DNA from: Fratercula arctica
Lineage: Eukaryota > Chordata > Aves > Charadriiformes > Alcidae
NCBI GenBank assembly: GCA_947846985.1
Contig: CANTUZ010000004.1
Location: forward strand, 992,001-1,056,000
DNA length: 64,000 bases
Direction of reading: 5' to 3'
Shown here: positions 26,601 through 37,700 of the stretch, one piece after another
How positions within the stretch are numbered: position 1 is the first letter of the stretch
How the letters are laid out: each line of letters begins with the position of its first letter
Program-made: the position numbers and the translations under genes
Notes under the pieces: model-generated
What the model was told of the DNA's origin: nothing
Seen by the model: only the letters and a program-made list of their open reading frames with translations
The model's database searches: none

Positions 26601-29600
26601 ACTTCCAGCTTATCAAAAGACTAAGATAGAACAAGTAACAATTCAAGTCTGCTTGAAAAAGAACACGTTGGTTTATTACACTTGCTCAGGAAAAGGTTCA
26701 GAGGTGGACAAAACGTGCCTTGCTTTAAAATGGACTTCTTTGGGCTGTAGAGACTAAAACCAAATCCACCCATAGCCTTGAACCACACACTCTGCAAGGG
26801 AAGAAGCTAGTGCTGGTTACAAGCGAGCTCTAGTATCAAGCTCTGGCTCTTTTCTGGCTGGCTCCAAGAATTCTGCCAACAAGCTCCGGGGACCGGCTTG
26901 TCGGCTGAGAACACCATCAGCACAGGACCAGGCCTTGGAGCGACAGACCTACGGAAGAGAATAACAACTTAATAAAGGACAGACTTCAGGAAGAAAAGAC
27001 AGATTTTATGACAAGAGATAGACGGTGCTATTTTCTGTACAGGAGGACTGTACGATGCTCACCGCTGGGGAAAGCACAATGGAAAACAAAGCACGTGGTA
27101 AACATGGCTGCAGGGCTCAGCGTGCCAAGGAGACCCAGGATGCAGGAGGCCCGCAAAAGCCCATCTGCACTTAGGCCACAGCTCTGCAGGAAAGAGTTTC
27201 AGAGAACAGGGAATGACACAGTCACGCCTCCCCCGTGCCTCTCTCAAACGCTAAGGCACCAACTGCGTGCCGAAATGGGGATTCAAAAAAGGGGGCTGAA
27301 CAGTGCGCTACGGAACTGCTAAAGAACCACTCAACAGGACCCTTTAATGTGCGCTTCCTGTGGCCCAAAGTACTACTCTTCTTCCATCTGAGAAGATGTC
27401 TGCTGCACAGGTTTAATATTTCACTTGCATCTCAGCTATACAGGATTAAAAAAAAGAAAAAAAAAACAAACAAAAAACGAGGAAGGTACAAATCTACACG
27501 CCAGAGGCGCAAAATCCCCACCACCTCTGCTCAAACTTCCACCAGATGGATTCAGGCAGCCAGAACGTCCTTCCTTGTTTACCCCACCGCTGCCGAGAGG
27601 TGGCAGCCTCCCATCTACCGCTGTCTGGAAACCTCCCTTGGTGCAGGTACGAGAAACCTCTTCCCCCGAGTGCCTGCAAGTTAGTACTGCCATTAGAAGC
27701 ACAGGTCAGCCTAGAGCAGAAGCCTGCCTAGAAAGCGTTTCAAGTACCTCGCTGCGCAGGCGACAAATGAACAATACGTTCCTCCCTTGTTGTCAGGAGC
27801 AAAAGCTTTGTCCGTTTTGAGCTGCAAGATCCCATCACAAAAATACACACAAAAATTCTAAGCGCTAATTATTTCGACGCTGCAGAAGTACAAATTATCT
27901 CTGAAAGAATGATGAGTCTTGAAAACAAAAAGAATGATTTTCTAACCCATCCCAGAGCATTATGCTAATTCATATCATATTATCCACCTAGATACTAAAT
28001 AAGCTGTTGAATAAACACATCCATGTGCCCTTTCATGTCACGTGAGGAAAGAAAAGTACGCTGTGTAAGCACTTGAGAGTTGCCTACGACTGAGTCACTC
28101 AAACAGATACACTTGGCAAGATCTGACATGAAATCAAAACTACAGGTACTTGGAAGCCCGGGCATGTCAAAACCGACAGACCGGCAACAAAAAGAGTCAG
28201 CCACTAAGACCATGACAGCTCAGCCTTCAAGCATGGTGCGTCGGGGAGGAACGGGAAAGTCAGAAAGGGGAGGGAGGGAAGGGGTCAGCCCCAGGTTCAG
28301 GGCCTCCCTTACAGGCTGCACGGAAGGAGCAGTTCACGGCAATGAAGGGATCTCATTTTTTCCCCAGTAAAACCAAGCCCTCCCCTACTCCTAGCTGCCC
28401 ATTTTGCTACCAAGGCTCCCCTTCAGCCCAAAGGGGGTCAGAAAGCCCAATCCTCTCCGCTACCTTTTCCCTCTCGGCTGACCACCGAGCCTAACATTTC
28501 CCAGCCCCAGCACCGGTGACAAGTAAAGCCTACGTAACATAAAAAGGAGGCAAATGGATTGAGCAGAAATTAATGGTTTTCCACAAAGTGCGCGCCTCAG
28601 TCCCCAGGGGACTCGCAATCCCCCAAGAAACTGCCAGTTCCTCCAGTGATATTTAACCAGGAATTCATTTTCTTAGGATCCAATATTACTGAACCTTGGT
28701 TATAAATCTTACTATAAACTTAACTTGCATAGGACTAGGAGCTACAAGGAAACTTCAGAGAAATACAGTCAGATTTTTTGTGACTTTTTAAGCATTTCTT
28801 CTCAATCTTATTTCTGGAAATGCTGTTTTCTAGCTTTTCAGTGGCTTCATAAAAGGTCCATTACTTTTAATTACCCATGTAATCACGTGTGTGTATGTTT
28901 GTGAAATTGCTTCTGTCTTTGAGGGGAAACACGCTCCCAGCTAAAAACGTTGGTATGTAGTTGACGTGCACAGCCACAGCTAGTGTAAAGGCACATGGGA
29001 CAACTACAGGCATGGCTGTGTCCCTGTAAATAAGCCTCTTATTTCTTAAAACAAGACTCATAACTCCTGCTTTCTAAAAATAATGCAAACAGGGTACTCA
29101 ACAGGTCACAACATATTTCTGCTTCATTATACTCCTGTTTGCTGTATACAGCTCTGGAAGAATCGTGTCACAGACGTATCCCCTACACCAGACCACAGCG
29201 TTGCACTGATAAATCAAACTACTACAGTCCAAAATCAACATCTTCTTGACTTCACATACCTATGTGTGTGTGCATATATATATTATACATGTATTTTACA
29301 GGTATATATACATATGAAACCCACATATACAGTAGATGCATGTATGAATCTGCGTGTGTGCGTATATATATGTAAAAAACCGTACCATTATGAGAAGTTA
29401 GGTCAAAAAAAAAAAGTTTGACTTGTTATGAGAAAAACAAAAAGCTTGTAAGACATCCTGTGATGACTTAAAATTAAGAGAAGATAATTTGTATGCATGT
29501 TTATGTTCTTTTTAAAGTACAAAGACATTAATAAGTATCACACTTGAAATCCTTTCCTCCTTTACTGACCTGCCAAAACCTCAGTTCCAGATCGCACAGT

Positions 29601-30885
29601 TCTCCAAAAGTAATGACATCATTAGCACCTGAAGTAACATCAAGAATGCAGCTTGCAGGATAAACACAGCGCTCTGGTCTCAGATGTTGGCAGGTAAATA
29701 GCTTGAGTTCACATTTCACTCAGAAAAGAAAAAGAAAGAAAAGAGAGCGCTAGCACTCTGAAGAGGGCTGTGGAAGCTGCGATAGCCGAAAGCAAAACTG
29801 CAACAAAGAAAGAAACTACTGAGTTAACAGTAATGAGAGGCATCACTTCAAGTTACGCTTGCTGCGTTCTTGCTTGTGTGCATAAAGATTCGCACTGAAG
29901 ACAGGTAGAAACCAAGCACCAGTTAAAAGTAACAGAAATGGCCATCAGAAATGCAGATAATCTATCCCAATTAGCCTTAAAGTATCTTCTTTGAATTTTA
30001 ACTGACTGGAGAAATGATCCTGTAGCTGGTCAATGCTGAGCCTACCCCAGCTGAGTGGCAGCTACTACTTCAGAGAGGTTTTTAAGTCTCCATGAAAAAA
30101 GCAGCTCATCTCACAAATAAAACACAAAAAATTCAATCGTGTCCAAGTGACAGGAATGTTTTAGCAGCTATTATCAAAATGGATTTTGTTGGGGTTTTTT
30201 GTTTCATTTGTTTTTGTTTTAAATAACAGATTAATAGACACAAACAGAACAAAAAAAAGAAATACCTTCAGCGTTGTTCTTTGTCCAATTATTCCGTAAG
30301 TCTGTGCTGAGGGATGAAACGGTAACAGCTGACTCTTCACTCATTGCCCCCATTGCTGTGTAATGCAAATAGATGCTTACTGTAACAGAAAAACTCAGTA
30401 TATCTATTCAGGGTTCATTTCATCCAGAAAACACGTACCCACTTAATACAATTCTGATACGACGGAGCAATATAATAATTCATTTAAAACATTCTTGCCT
30501 CCAACTTACTTGTGCCACAGCATAATTATGATCATGAGGAAACAAACTACCGTTCGCAAATTTCCAAAATACATATCCATTCTGTTCTCCACTGTATTAT
30601 CTTATGCAATTTACGATAGATACATGTAATATACTACAATGTTACACCTATTTACCAGTCTAAGTAGCTTCTTTCCAAAGAGTTCAAATTATACCCTAAC
30701 AGTTAAAATTCCATCCAGGTTTAAAACTGCTAAAGTAATTCTGCTTCGCCATGTCTTCGCGTGCTTCCCACCCCTACCGCTTTTTTCAGAAAGACCTAGC
30801 TACTGTTCAGCAAAGCCTTGCACCTTGGAAAGCCCCCTCCAAACCTACCTTTCAGCAAAATATAGATTAGCATTCCAAATGCCAT
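23618..30885 (-). CDS. EPGN: epigen, EGF-family growth factor (complete, 5 coding exons)
   Basis: Epigen is a type I membrane precursor whose shed EGF domain activates ErbB1 (EGFR) on epithelial cells. The spliced frame is join of 30885-30849, 30379-30266, 25030-24910, 24132-23980 and 23672-23618 on the minus strand. It gives 159 residues, against 154 in human. All introns are GT-AG and all phases agree (1, 1, 2, 2). Residues 1 to about 24 form a hydrophobic signal peptide ([12 protein letters not shown] start). N43-W-T45 is an N-glycosylation sequon. The EGF domain spans C66-C101 with spacing C-x7-C-x4-C-x10-C-x1-C-x8-C, including [10 protein letters not shown] and [27 protein letters not shown], about 117-136, is the transmembrane helix, followed by the basic stop-transfer YVRKR and a short tail beginning with KWKSPYKIC. 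The tail SPY and the flanking residues match mammalian epigen rather than EREG, AREG or BTC. The gene is immediately downstream of MTHFD2L on the same strand, as in mammals. Confidence 0.93.
23673..23979 (-). other. EPGN: EPGN intron 4
   Basis: A 307-base intron, donor GTATGG and acceptor TTTTAG, phase 2. No other feature was seen in it. Confidence 0.88.
23980..24132 (-). CDS. EPGN: EPGN coding exon 4 (second half of EGF domain and TM helix)
   Basis: Acceptor TATTTATTTTGTAG and donor AG|GTATGG. It encodes [13 protein letters not shown], a juxtamembrane stretch ([13 protein letters not shown]) that should hold the shedding site, the glycine-rich transmembrane helix and YCYVRK. The human exon breaks at the same places. 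Confidence 0.95.
24133..24909 (-). other. EPGN: EPGN intron 3
   Basis: A 777-base phase-2 intron splitting the EGF domain between its fourth and fifth cysteines, the position shared by all EGF-receptor ligand genes. Donor is GTAAAG. No other feature was seen. Confidence 0.9.
24910..25030 (-). CDS. EPGN: EPGN coding exon 3 (first half of EGF domain)
   Basis: Acceptor CCCCTTTCACAG and donor AA|GTAAAG. It encodes the pro-segment [13 protein letters not shown] and then four EGF cysteines in [17 protein letters not shown] through KPIC. This is the most diagnostic match to epigen (human has HNSYCINGACAF at the same place). Confidence 0.95.
25031..30265 (-). other. EPGN: EPGN intron 2
   Basis: A 5.2 kb phase-1 intron, the largest in the gene. 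It holds an A-rich stretch near 27450 and a purine/pyrimidine TA-TG tract at 29261-29373. Open frames inside it (up to 149 codons) are compositional and overlap low-complexity sequence. Confidence 0.85.
29261..29373. repeat. imperfect TG/TA microsatellite cluster
   Basis: Alternating TATGTGTGTG, ATATATAT and CGTATATATATG stretches spread over about 110 bases inside EPGN intron 2. It is likely polymorphic in length. Confidence 0.8.
30266..30379 (-). CDS. EPGN: EPGN coding exon 2 (end of signal peptide, N-terminal pro-region)
   Basis: Acceptor TTTTTCTGTTACAG and donor GAAG|GTATTT, phase 1 to 1. It encodes [26 protein letters not shown] and [10 protein letters not shown]. Human exon 2 aligns residue by residue (YLLFNAMTALTEEAAVTV). 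It carries the only clear N-glycosylation sequon, NWT. Confidence 0.9.
30380..30848 (-). other. EPGN: EPGN intron 1
   Basis: A 469-base phase-1 intron, AT-rich, with donor GTAGGT. No other feature was seen. Confidence 0.8.
30849..30885 (-). CDS. EPGN: EPGN coding exon 1 (start codon and signal peptide)
   Basis: The ATG at 30885-30883 sits in GCCATGG, an ideal Kozak context. Twelve codons ([12 protein letters not shown]) and one base precede the donor AAAG|GTAGGT. Human epigen starts MALGVPIS and has the same phase-1 break, supporting this start. A TATA-like box lies 90 bases upstream. Confidence 0.85.
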
Positions 30886-30974
30886 GGCAAGCAGCTGCTT
30901 TAACACCTTCTCAGCTCTTCTTTCCAGATGGCTCGCTCGCTCTGCTTATCTGAGCTCCTGTGTTTTCTCTTGCA

Positions 30975-31013
30975 CTTATATGCCACGAAGCGTCATCTGC
31001 TGTTCTCACCAAT
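30975..31013 (-). promoter_or_regulatory. EPGN: probable EPGN core promoter (TATA-like and inverted CCAAT)
   Basis: On the minus strand, CATATAAG at 30982-30975 is a good TATA-like box. About 30 bases further upstream ATTGG (31013-31009) is an inverted CCAAT box, and TGACG (30995-30991) between them is a CRE half-site. Initiation would be expected near 30945-30950, giving a 5' UTR of about 60 bases. The spacing is standard; use of the site is inferred. Confidence 0.55.
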
Positions 31014-31019
31014 CAAAAA

Positions 31020-33154
31020 AAGGTGCATCTGGCAACAACCTCAACCCCCGGGGCAACCACACATTTATTTAGGAAACTGCTATTATCTAGCAATGGGATC
31101 AGGTTTTCTTTTGAAACCCTGGTTTCCTATTACCTGGGGGCATAATTGTGCATGCAAAGATACAGTTTTAAAGAGAGACCTGGTATATGCCAGAGCAGAT
31201 CAACGAAATACAGCAAAACAGAGGTGAACAAAACGAAAGATGATGTATTGTGATAAACGTGATCTTTCTTTCCCCTAGCAACGTAGGTCTTGTGTTAATT
31301 CCAGAAGGACAGTCAGCATTCAGGATGCTACTCTGGAATTCGGGGTCCAGGGACCAGCTTCTGCTTGGCTCGTGTTCCTTCCTTGGTCCTCCCTGTATCT
31401 CAGTTCCCTGCCATCCAGAAGAGGAACTTTGAGAACTGCTAGTGCCAAGATTAGGAAGCGATCAGACACAAAGATAATGAATGATGTTCTCCATCCGTGG
31501 CTGCCAGCAAGAGGCCTTTGATCACAGGCTCCAGGAGCCCGAGGGGCATGCTAATCACTTTCCACTCTGCCTTCCCATGTGCACAACTCTCTGCAGCAAG
31601 GCAGGCCACCAGCCCTGCGGAAGGCCTGGCATCGCTGGCCAGAGCTACACCCGACTGCACGGGGCAGAAGTCGAGGGCTGGCAAACCACAGGCACCGAGA
31701 AAACAGACTGAAAGAGCAGGTAAGCTGTTGCCTCCTATATTAAGTGATCCTTTCATTAGCCCCGCCACTATACTGACATAAAAACCCATCTGCTCCTTTT
31801 CAAGGAAGCAGGTCTGCATTAATGAGAACAATCGTACTTGTGACATGAAGTGTTTGTAGGTCTCTAAGACATACCTGTCCTCCATATTTCTTGTACTAAA
31901 CCACCCTCCACAGGCCCAAACGCGGTCCAACTCCCTTGATCACAGGCAGCTCGGAACAAATAGGACTGGTCTCTCTGAAGGGTACTTACGTAGCCAGACA
32001 TATGAGAGCAAATCATCAGAAAGGCCTAGTTCAATAACGTACACACACATCAACAACCTGACTCTCACCGAAGGAGAGCTACACACTTAACCCCAGCAAC
32101 AACTTACCCTTTTTCTCAACTGTGAGCTCCAAGGGAAAAAAAAAAAAATTAATTCACCATTTTTATAATTTAAAACCAAAAATCTTCTGATAAATGCTCT
32201 AATAACTCTGGTCAGCTGAAGTTCTCCCTCTACGCTGCCCTGTCCTCAGTGACCTGTAGGATTAGATATAACCACACGTTAAGGGAAAAACACAAGCTAG
32301 TTATGCACATTTTAATTATGGACTGCATTCCAGGAGGCTTTTCCCTTCCTTCGCTATCCAGAATTGCCGCATGCCTGCACACTGATCGAGTGCAGCTTGT
32401 GCACTCCCCGGATCGACAGGAGTGTTTGTACCTACCTGGATAACCTCTGCCAGCAGTCCCAAGCGGGGCTAAGTCTCACGAGCCTTGCTTTCAACACACA
32501 TCTACACAATGGGAGCTTAATCCGGCTTGAATCTGAGCAGTGGCTTCGTCATTAGGCAATGCAGCTGGGTGCGGTAGGCCTGGGAGAAGGCTTCAGTGGA
32601 TAAGGCCGTGCCTCTGTCCGCCACAGGGCATGCATGCTTGGACCGGACCTGACCAGGACGGGCACACGAGCTTGCTTTTTGGGTTGGTAACAGGCCCTTC
32701 CCTCTGGATGCTCCTTCTGGGACGTTCTCCCAGTAGGGAACACTCGCACAGATGTGTCTGGCAGCTCTGAAAATAGCATGTCGTTGAGTGAAACCTCAGT
32801 GTCACCGGCTTTTGTGTAATGCTAACCCATCCACCACAGATGAAACGAGAGAAACCTTAAGATGCACAATAAACTGCTTGTAGAACGTGAAAGAGGCAGA
32901 CTCGCTCAAGTGGCGTAAGCAAAACGGCACAAATTGTGATTCTGCCAAAAAAATGCAGATATGTTTTTAGTTAAATCAAAGAAAACAAACATGAATCTGG
33001 AACAGCAATGTAAACAGACGAAACGAAGTAATGACTGAACATGAAAAAGACCTCCATTTGCTCCACCCTTCACACACAGATAAAAAAAGAAAACATACAA
33101 CCCCCCAAACTGTATTCAAATTTTTCACCAAGACTAACGTAACAGTGAACAAGC
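31020..33154. other. intergenic gap between MTHFD2L and EPGN
   Basis: About 2 kb between the EPGN promoter and the likely MTHFD2L transcript end. It would contain EPGN upstream regulatory sequence. Open frames of up to 159 codons (for example 31451-31930 on the minus strand) have no recognisable domain. A 13-base A run is present near 32138. Confidence 0.5.
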
Positions 33155-33164
33155 TTTATTTATT
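33155..33164 (-). terminator. MTHFD2L: probable MTHFD2L polyadenylation signal (overlapping AATAAATAAA)
   Basis: Two overlapping AATAAA hexamers on the minus strand lie 1.5 kb past the stop codon. A GT-rich element, TTGGGGGGTTGTATG, follows about 40 bases further downstream, as expected of a cleavage site. An earlier non-canonical signal cannot be excluded. Confidence 0.45.
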
Positions 33165-34555
33165 CCATCTTAATCAGCGATGGGCTGACCAGTCTAAGCA
33201 TTGTCTGCCTCGGCACCTTCATCCTCTTAACATCCATAGTACTGCTTTAATTTAAACAGATAAGCGAGCATCTGTACTGTTGGCACTGTATATTTAGTAA
33301 TGATTCTGTCAACCTCTTTTGCAAACGCCGCATTAAGCAAAACTCTCAGAAAGTTAACCACAAGAACAATCAGCAGAGAAGTGGTGCTCTGTCTTGTTTC
33401 TTTTATTACAGTAAGTGCATTTGTTTGTTTAAGAGCAGTAATATTCAGCCACAATTTTTTTTCTTCCCGTTTCAAGTTACTTAGAGTCTACTAGCAAACA
33501 CCTAAGGCTCTCAATGGAAATAAATCAAAGTCAGCACAACTGAGATAAAAACATGAAGAAAAAAAGTCCAAACTGGCTCCCACTGGCTTCAGTAGGAATC
33601 AGGGTAGGCTCTTCATGTCAACAGCGCAGACACTCAGTTCAACCGGCTTCTTAGCAGTAACTCCCCTCCAACTTTTACACTGTATGAGACTATTCTAGAT
33701 CCATCTTTGTAACTAAAAGTTTTGGAAATAGAAATATGCTGATCTTATTATCCCATATAGTCCTCTCCAAGCAGCAAAACATTGTAGCCAAGCATTCACA
33801 GGGCTGAGCCTTACATCACGGACTGAAAAACAACCTTTCATGCAGTTTCGGAAAATAAAATTCCGACACACCTTGTAGATTTACCTACTTTCTGACTAAT
33901 TAAAGTCCGATCCAGCCCAGTCATCTCTTCAAGGTTTTTTGTGGGATGACGTATTATGCACCAAAACATTTTGTCAAAGAAATCCAGACGTGGAAAGAAA
34001 AGAACTCTGGCTTTAAGTCTAGCTACTCGTTCATGCCTACCTCTTGCATATGTTTCAAGTCAAAATTCCACCAGTGTTCAAGTTTACGTGACTATTTTAA
34101 AACAGGTACTGAACATTTGCCTTCATGACAGCATTACTGCCTGGCAGGTGAAACAAAAATTTCAGGCTTTCACTCCTTCCAGAATCAACATTTCTGCTGC
34201 TATCTCTGTTTTAAAAAAATAAATTCAAGGCTTCAAACTACACACAGCGTGCTTCACGACCTCAGAACCCAAACCATATTTTTAAAAGGTATTTAGCGTG
34301 TTGAAACTTATTTTTCATACTGTTTGAAACGTGCTTAAATGATCTTGGTAACTGCACCCCATCCCCAGATACACAGGTATTTTGGTTATTCATGCTTCGT
34401 TCTTCATTTTCACACACATAATTGACCACCACCAACGTATCTGCATAGGCTGCATTCTCCAATTCATTTTTGCTCACAGTAAGTCAGTAGGAGGTAACAC
34501 AAAGTATTTTAGCGTTTTGTAAACCATCAGGTTTAGCATACTTGACATGAAAAAA

Positions 34556-34618
34556 TAAATACAACGTAGAAATAAATATCTTTGTAGTAAAAAATAAATG
34601 TTTTGTGTATCAATAAAT
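34556..34618 (-). promoter_or_regulatory. MTHFD2L: AU-rich element cluster in MTHFD2L 3' UTR
   Basis: In the sense (minus) direction four ATTTA pentamers lie at 34618-34614, 34599-34595, 34577-34573 and 34560-34556, beginning about 40 bases after the stop. Three are inside TATTTATT octamers. Such clusters bind ARE proteins and usually speed mRNA decay; the effect here is inferred. The same bases read as AATAAA-rich on the plus strand, but no plus-strand gene ends here. Confidence 0.5.
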
Positions 34619-34658
34619 AGAACAACTTGGATTCTTCTTCCGAGGTAGCCCGCTTGCT

Positions 34659-34771
34659 CTAGTAAATGAGCTTTTTAGCAACTATGAGTGTGTTCTTCAG
34701 AAGCATTGCAACAGTCATAGGTCCTACCCCTCCTGGCACTGGAGTGATAAAGCCAGCCTTCTTCTTCACTT
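34659..34771 (-). CDS. MTHFD2L: MTHFD2L last coding exon
   Basis: Acceptor TTTTCTCTTAG. It encodes [17 protein letters not shown], then [20 protein letters not shown] and TAG at 34661-34659. The Pro-Gly-Gly-Val-Gly-Pro signature closes the active site of this family. Confidence 0.95.
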
Positions 34772-37700
34772 CTAAGAGAAAAGAGAAAAAGGCATTGACT
34801 AAGAATGTTTTCAAAAACATTGGTTTTTTTCCTTCAGTTGCCCACATATGCCTAACTGGCAACGAGCATAAAGGACTGCGACTTGGCAAGCGCTGGAGAA
34901 CATGGGAAAAGTTAAGGCAGAAGTCTTACTACAGCCGTGTCAGTGACAGGATACAGTCAGCACCGGGGCTGCAAGGTAGTTTTCTTCATCTGAATATTAT
35001 TACCCAGGGGCTAGTTCTGGGGCACGGTTTCATAACCTGTTTGAGCTGATCTACCCGCAGCAGGCTGCCCTCATGGGAGCGACACGCATTCAAACAGCCT
35101 GTGGTCAGACAGATGCGAGGTTGATCCCGGCAATTTTTTTTTTTGTTAAGGGGCAGTTTTCGACTGTTTGACCCGGCCGATCAGCTGGCCCAGCAACGCC
35201 TGGGTGACACCAGGGCAGGACGACCCCAGGAGGGCAGCACAGACTTGCATCGCCAGCTGCCAACTGTGATACAGCACCTTCAATACCTAGGAGAGCTATG
35301 GAAGCTGGGGATCTCATTCTGTCAGTAAAGAGATGACTCCCCCAACGGTGTGTGTTCCTGAGGAGCGGCACACAGAGCAGGAGCCTGCTGGAACTGTCAA
35401 AATCGACAGCAGAGCACCAGCAGCAAAGTCACCCACATTTGGCCTCTTTGCCCGGCTCTAGGTTGCTGCTTCTAACAAAGATATTCTACAATCAGAAAAG
35501 GGACCTTAAGAAAACCACAGAGGGAGAAAGTACGGTTTCCTGGTTGATATGTTTTCCTGCTTCACAATATGGACAAAGAACAAAAACAAGAGTTGTCTTC
35601 AAGGTAAAACAGATCCTCGGGGCAAAATTCCCATTGCAACCTCAGCCATAAACGCTCAGCTCCTCCAGAGAAGCAGAGAAGACTGCTCCCCCCGCAAGCC
35701 GGTGTCACTGGGGTGCCTATACTGAACTAGGATTTGGAGGCGCAGATCTTCCCAAAGACTCAAACAGAAAGGAAACTCCTATAGCTGAATTACCTCCAAC
35801 CACAAACCATGCAGACTATCCAAAGTCAGTATATACCTTGAATGCTTGTGTTAAGGGGTAAATATGTGCCTATTTTTTTTTAAGCATTTAAATGAACACC
35901 TGTCAAGTTAACCTCTTTGTACAAGCAATTAATATAACGTAGCAATGAATCCTAACTTGATAATTCTTATCTACTGTTGCAAAATGCAATCAACTGGAAT
36001 CGCAGGTTACTTGCAAAGGAATTACATGCAACTGGCTGGGAACTCATTGCATGACAAACTGTAACGAGCAGTTATTTGCTAATAATGGTTAGTCCAAATG
36101 GCACATCACTAACTTGATTACTACAGAGGTTTTTTTCTTCTCAAGTGACACCATGAGAGGTTTTTTTGTTTGTTAGTTTGGGGTTTTTTTGCTTGCTTAG
36201 AAATAATTCCTGGAAAACTCACTCCCCACTTTTAAAAGCGTTGTGTTTAAAAAGGCAGACATCCGTACACAGGAGAAAACTGAGCAAACATAACTCTGAC
36301 ACAAGCACATACGTTTCCACTGAAGTCACCACAGAACAGAATCTATACCTGGCTATGAGAAAAAGCGCCTTCATTTTGGAACAAACAAGATAACGTGCCG
36401 CTGCTTTAAGTGTATTCATCTTGAATATATGCGGCACTTTACTGTTGAGAATAACGAGGTCTCTCAAAAAGATATATTAAAAGTGAAATTGAAAACCTGG
36501 ATATTGGGGTGTTTTTGAAAGCGTATTTGTTAGATTTTAAGGGGGAGTAAATGAAATAAAAAACCCCCACTGTCTGAACTCCCCAAGGCATGGACCTAAC
36601 AAGAGCATTCGCAGAAGTTAACGGCGAGTATCTCGCTGAACTGAAGAACAGAAGATTAAACCTCACTGAGGACAGATGGCACTAACAACTGGGAGGGTTT
36701 TAATCACTCAGTTGACTGGTACCACCAGACACACCGCTAAAGTATTCGTAAAGGTAGACAAATTGCAATGTATTTTTTTTCACTTGTAAATTGTTAACAA
36801 ATGAACTAAGATCTCATACGACAGTTATTCTTCACATTCTCAAACACAAATAATTTGTCTTTTTAATAGTTATACTATTCTGAACTACCTACCGTTTGAG
36901 ATTGGTGTTTACGGTTAATACAGTTACTACAATTTTCCGAGATTAATGTCATAATTATTGAAATATACCCACATCTGAAGTAAACACCGTAATTAACAGA
37001 AAATATTTTAGGCATTTTAAATTGAAATAAGCTTGTTTCCAGGGCAATGTTACATACCTCTTTTTGTGGTATTATTCAAACTACTCCTATCTTACTTACA
37101 AAGAGGTACAACCCACAACCGGACCGTGCCTTACCTAAAGAAAGCCTTCTAATGAATATCACGTACAACATTCATTGCCTCTAGTCTTAGTAACGATACT
37201 CAGCACTAAACGCACAGCGGCACGCTGTTTTCACAAGTTGTTGGGGAATTTCTCTCCCCATACTCTGTCATTATGGAAATCCCCGTGGGTCAGGGTGGCA
37301 GAAGATGTATTTTGTATCAGTTAGCGTAAAACCACCCGGATAGCTTATTCAGAAAAGCCGGTCCGGACTTTTAAACGCACAACAGGTGCCTATGTTGGGG
37401 AAACTACCATCTGATAAGTTTCCATCTGTAAGTGTAAATACAGATACGGTGAACGCCATTTTCCAAGATGAATACCAGTAACCAAAGGGGGAAAAGTAAC
37501 CTGGCGCTCAAAAACGTAAATACATTTTCCTTTCCTCCTGAAGTGTAGTAGGCCAAAGCACAGTTCCAAGACGGCACTTCAGTGTGACCGATCTCACGTC
37601 AGCAAGTAAGGTGCTGCGCGGTCGGTTCCTCCAGAAGGTCTTGTTTCTGCTTCTCAACAACAGTTTAACTTCGTCCCTAGCTTTAAGTCTGCTTTCTTGA

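Noticed and set aside
27008..27820. Overlapping plus-strand open frames of 104-149 codons
   Set aside because: They lie inside EPGN intron 2, contain poly-lysine from an A-rich tract, and match no family.
34534..34620. Cluster of plus-strand AATAAA hexamers as a plus-strand gene end
   Set aside because: No plus-strand gene is present; the motifs are the reverse complement of the AU-rich MTHFD2L 3' UTR.
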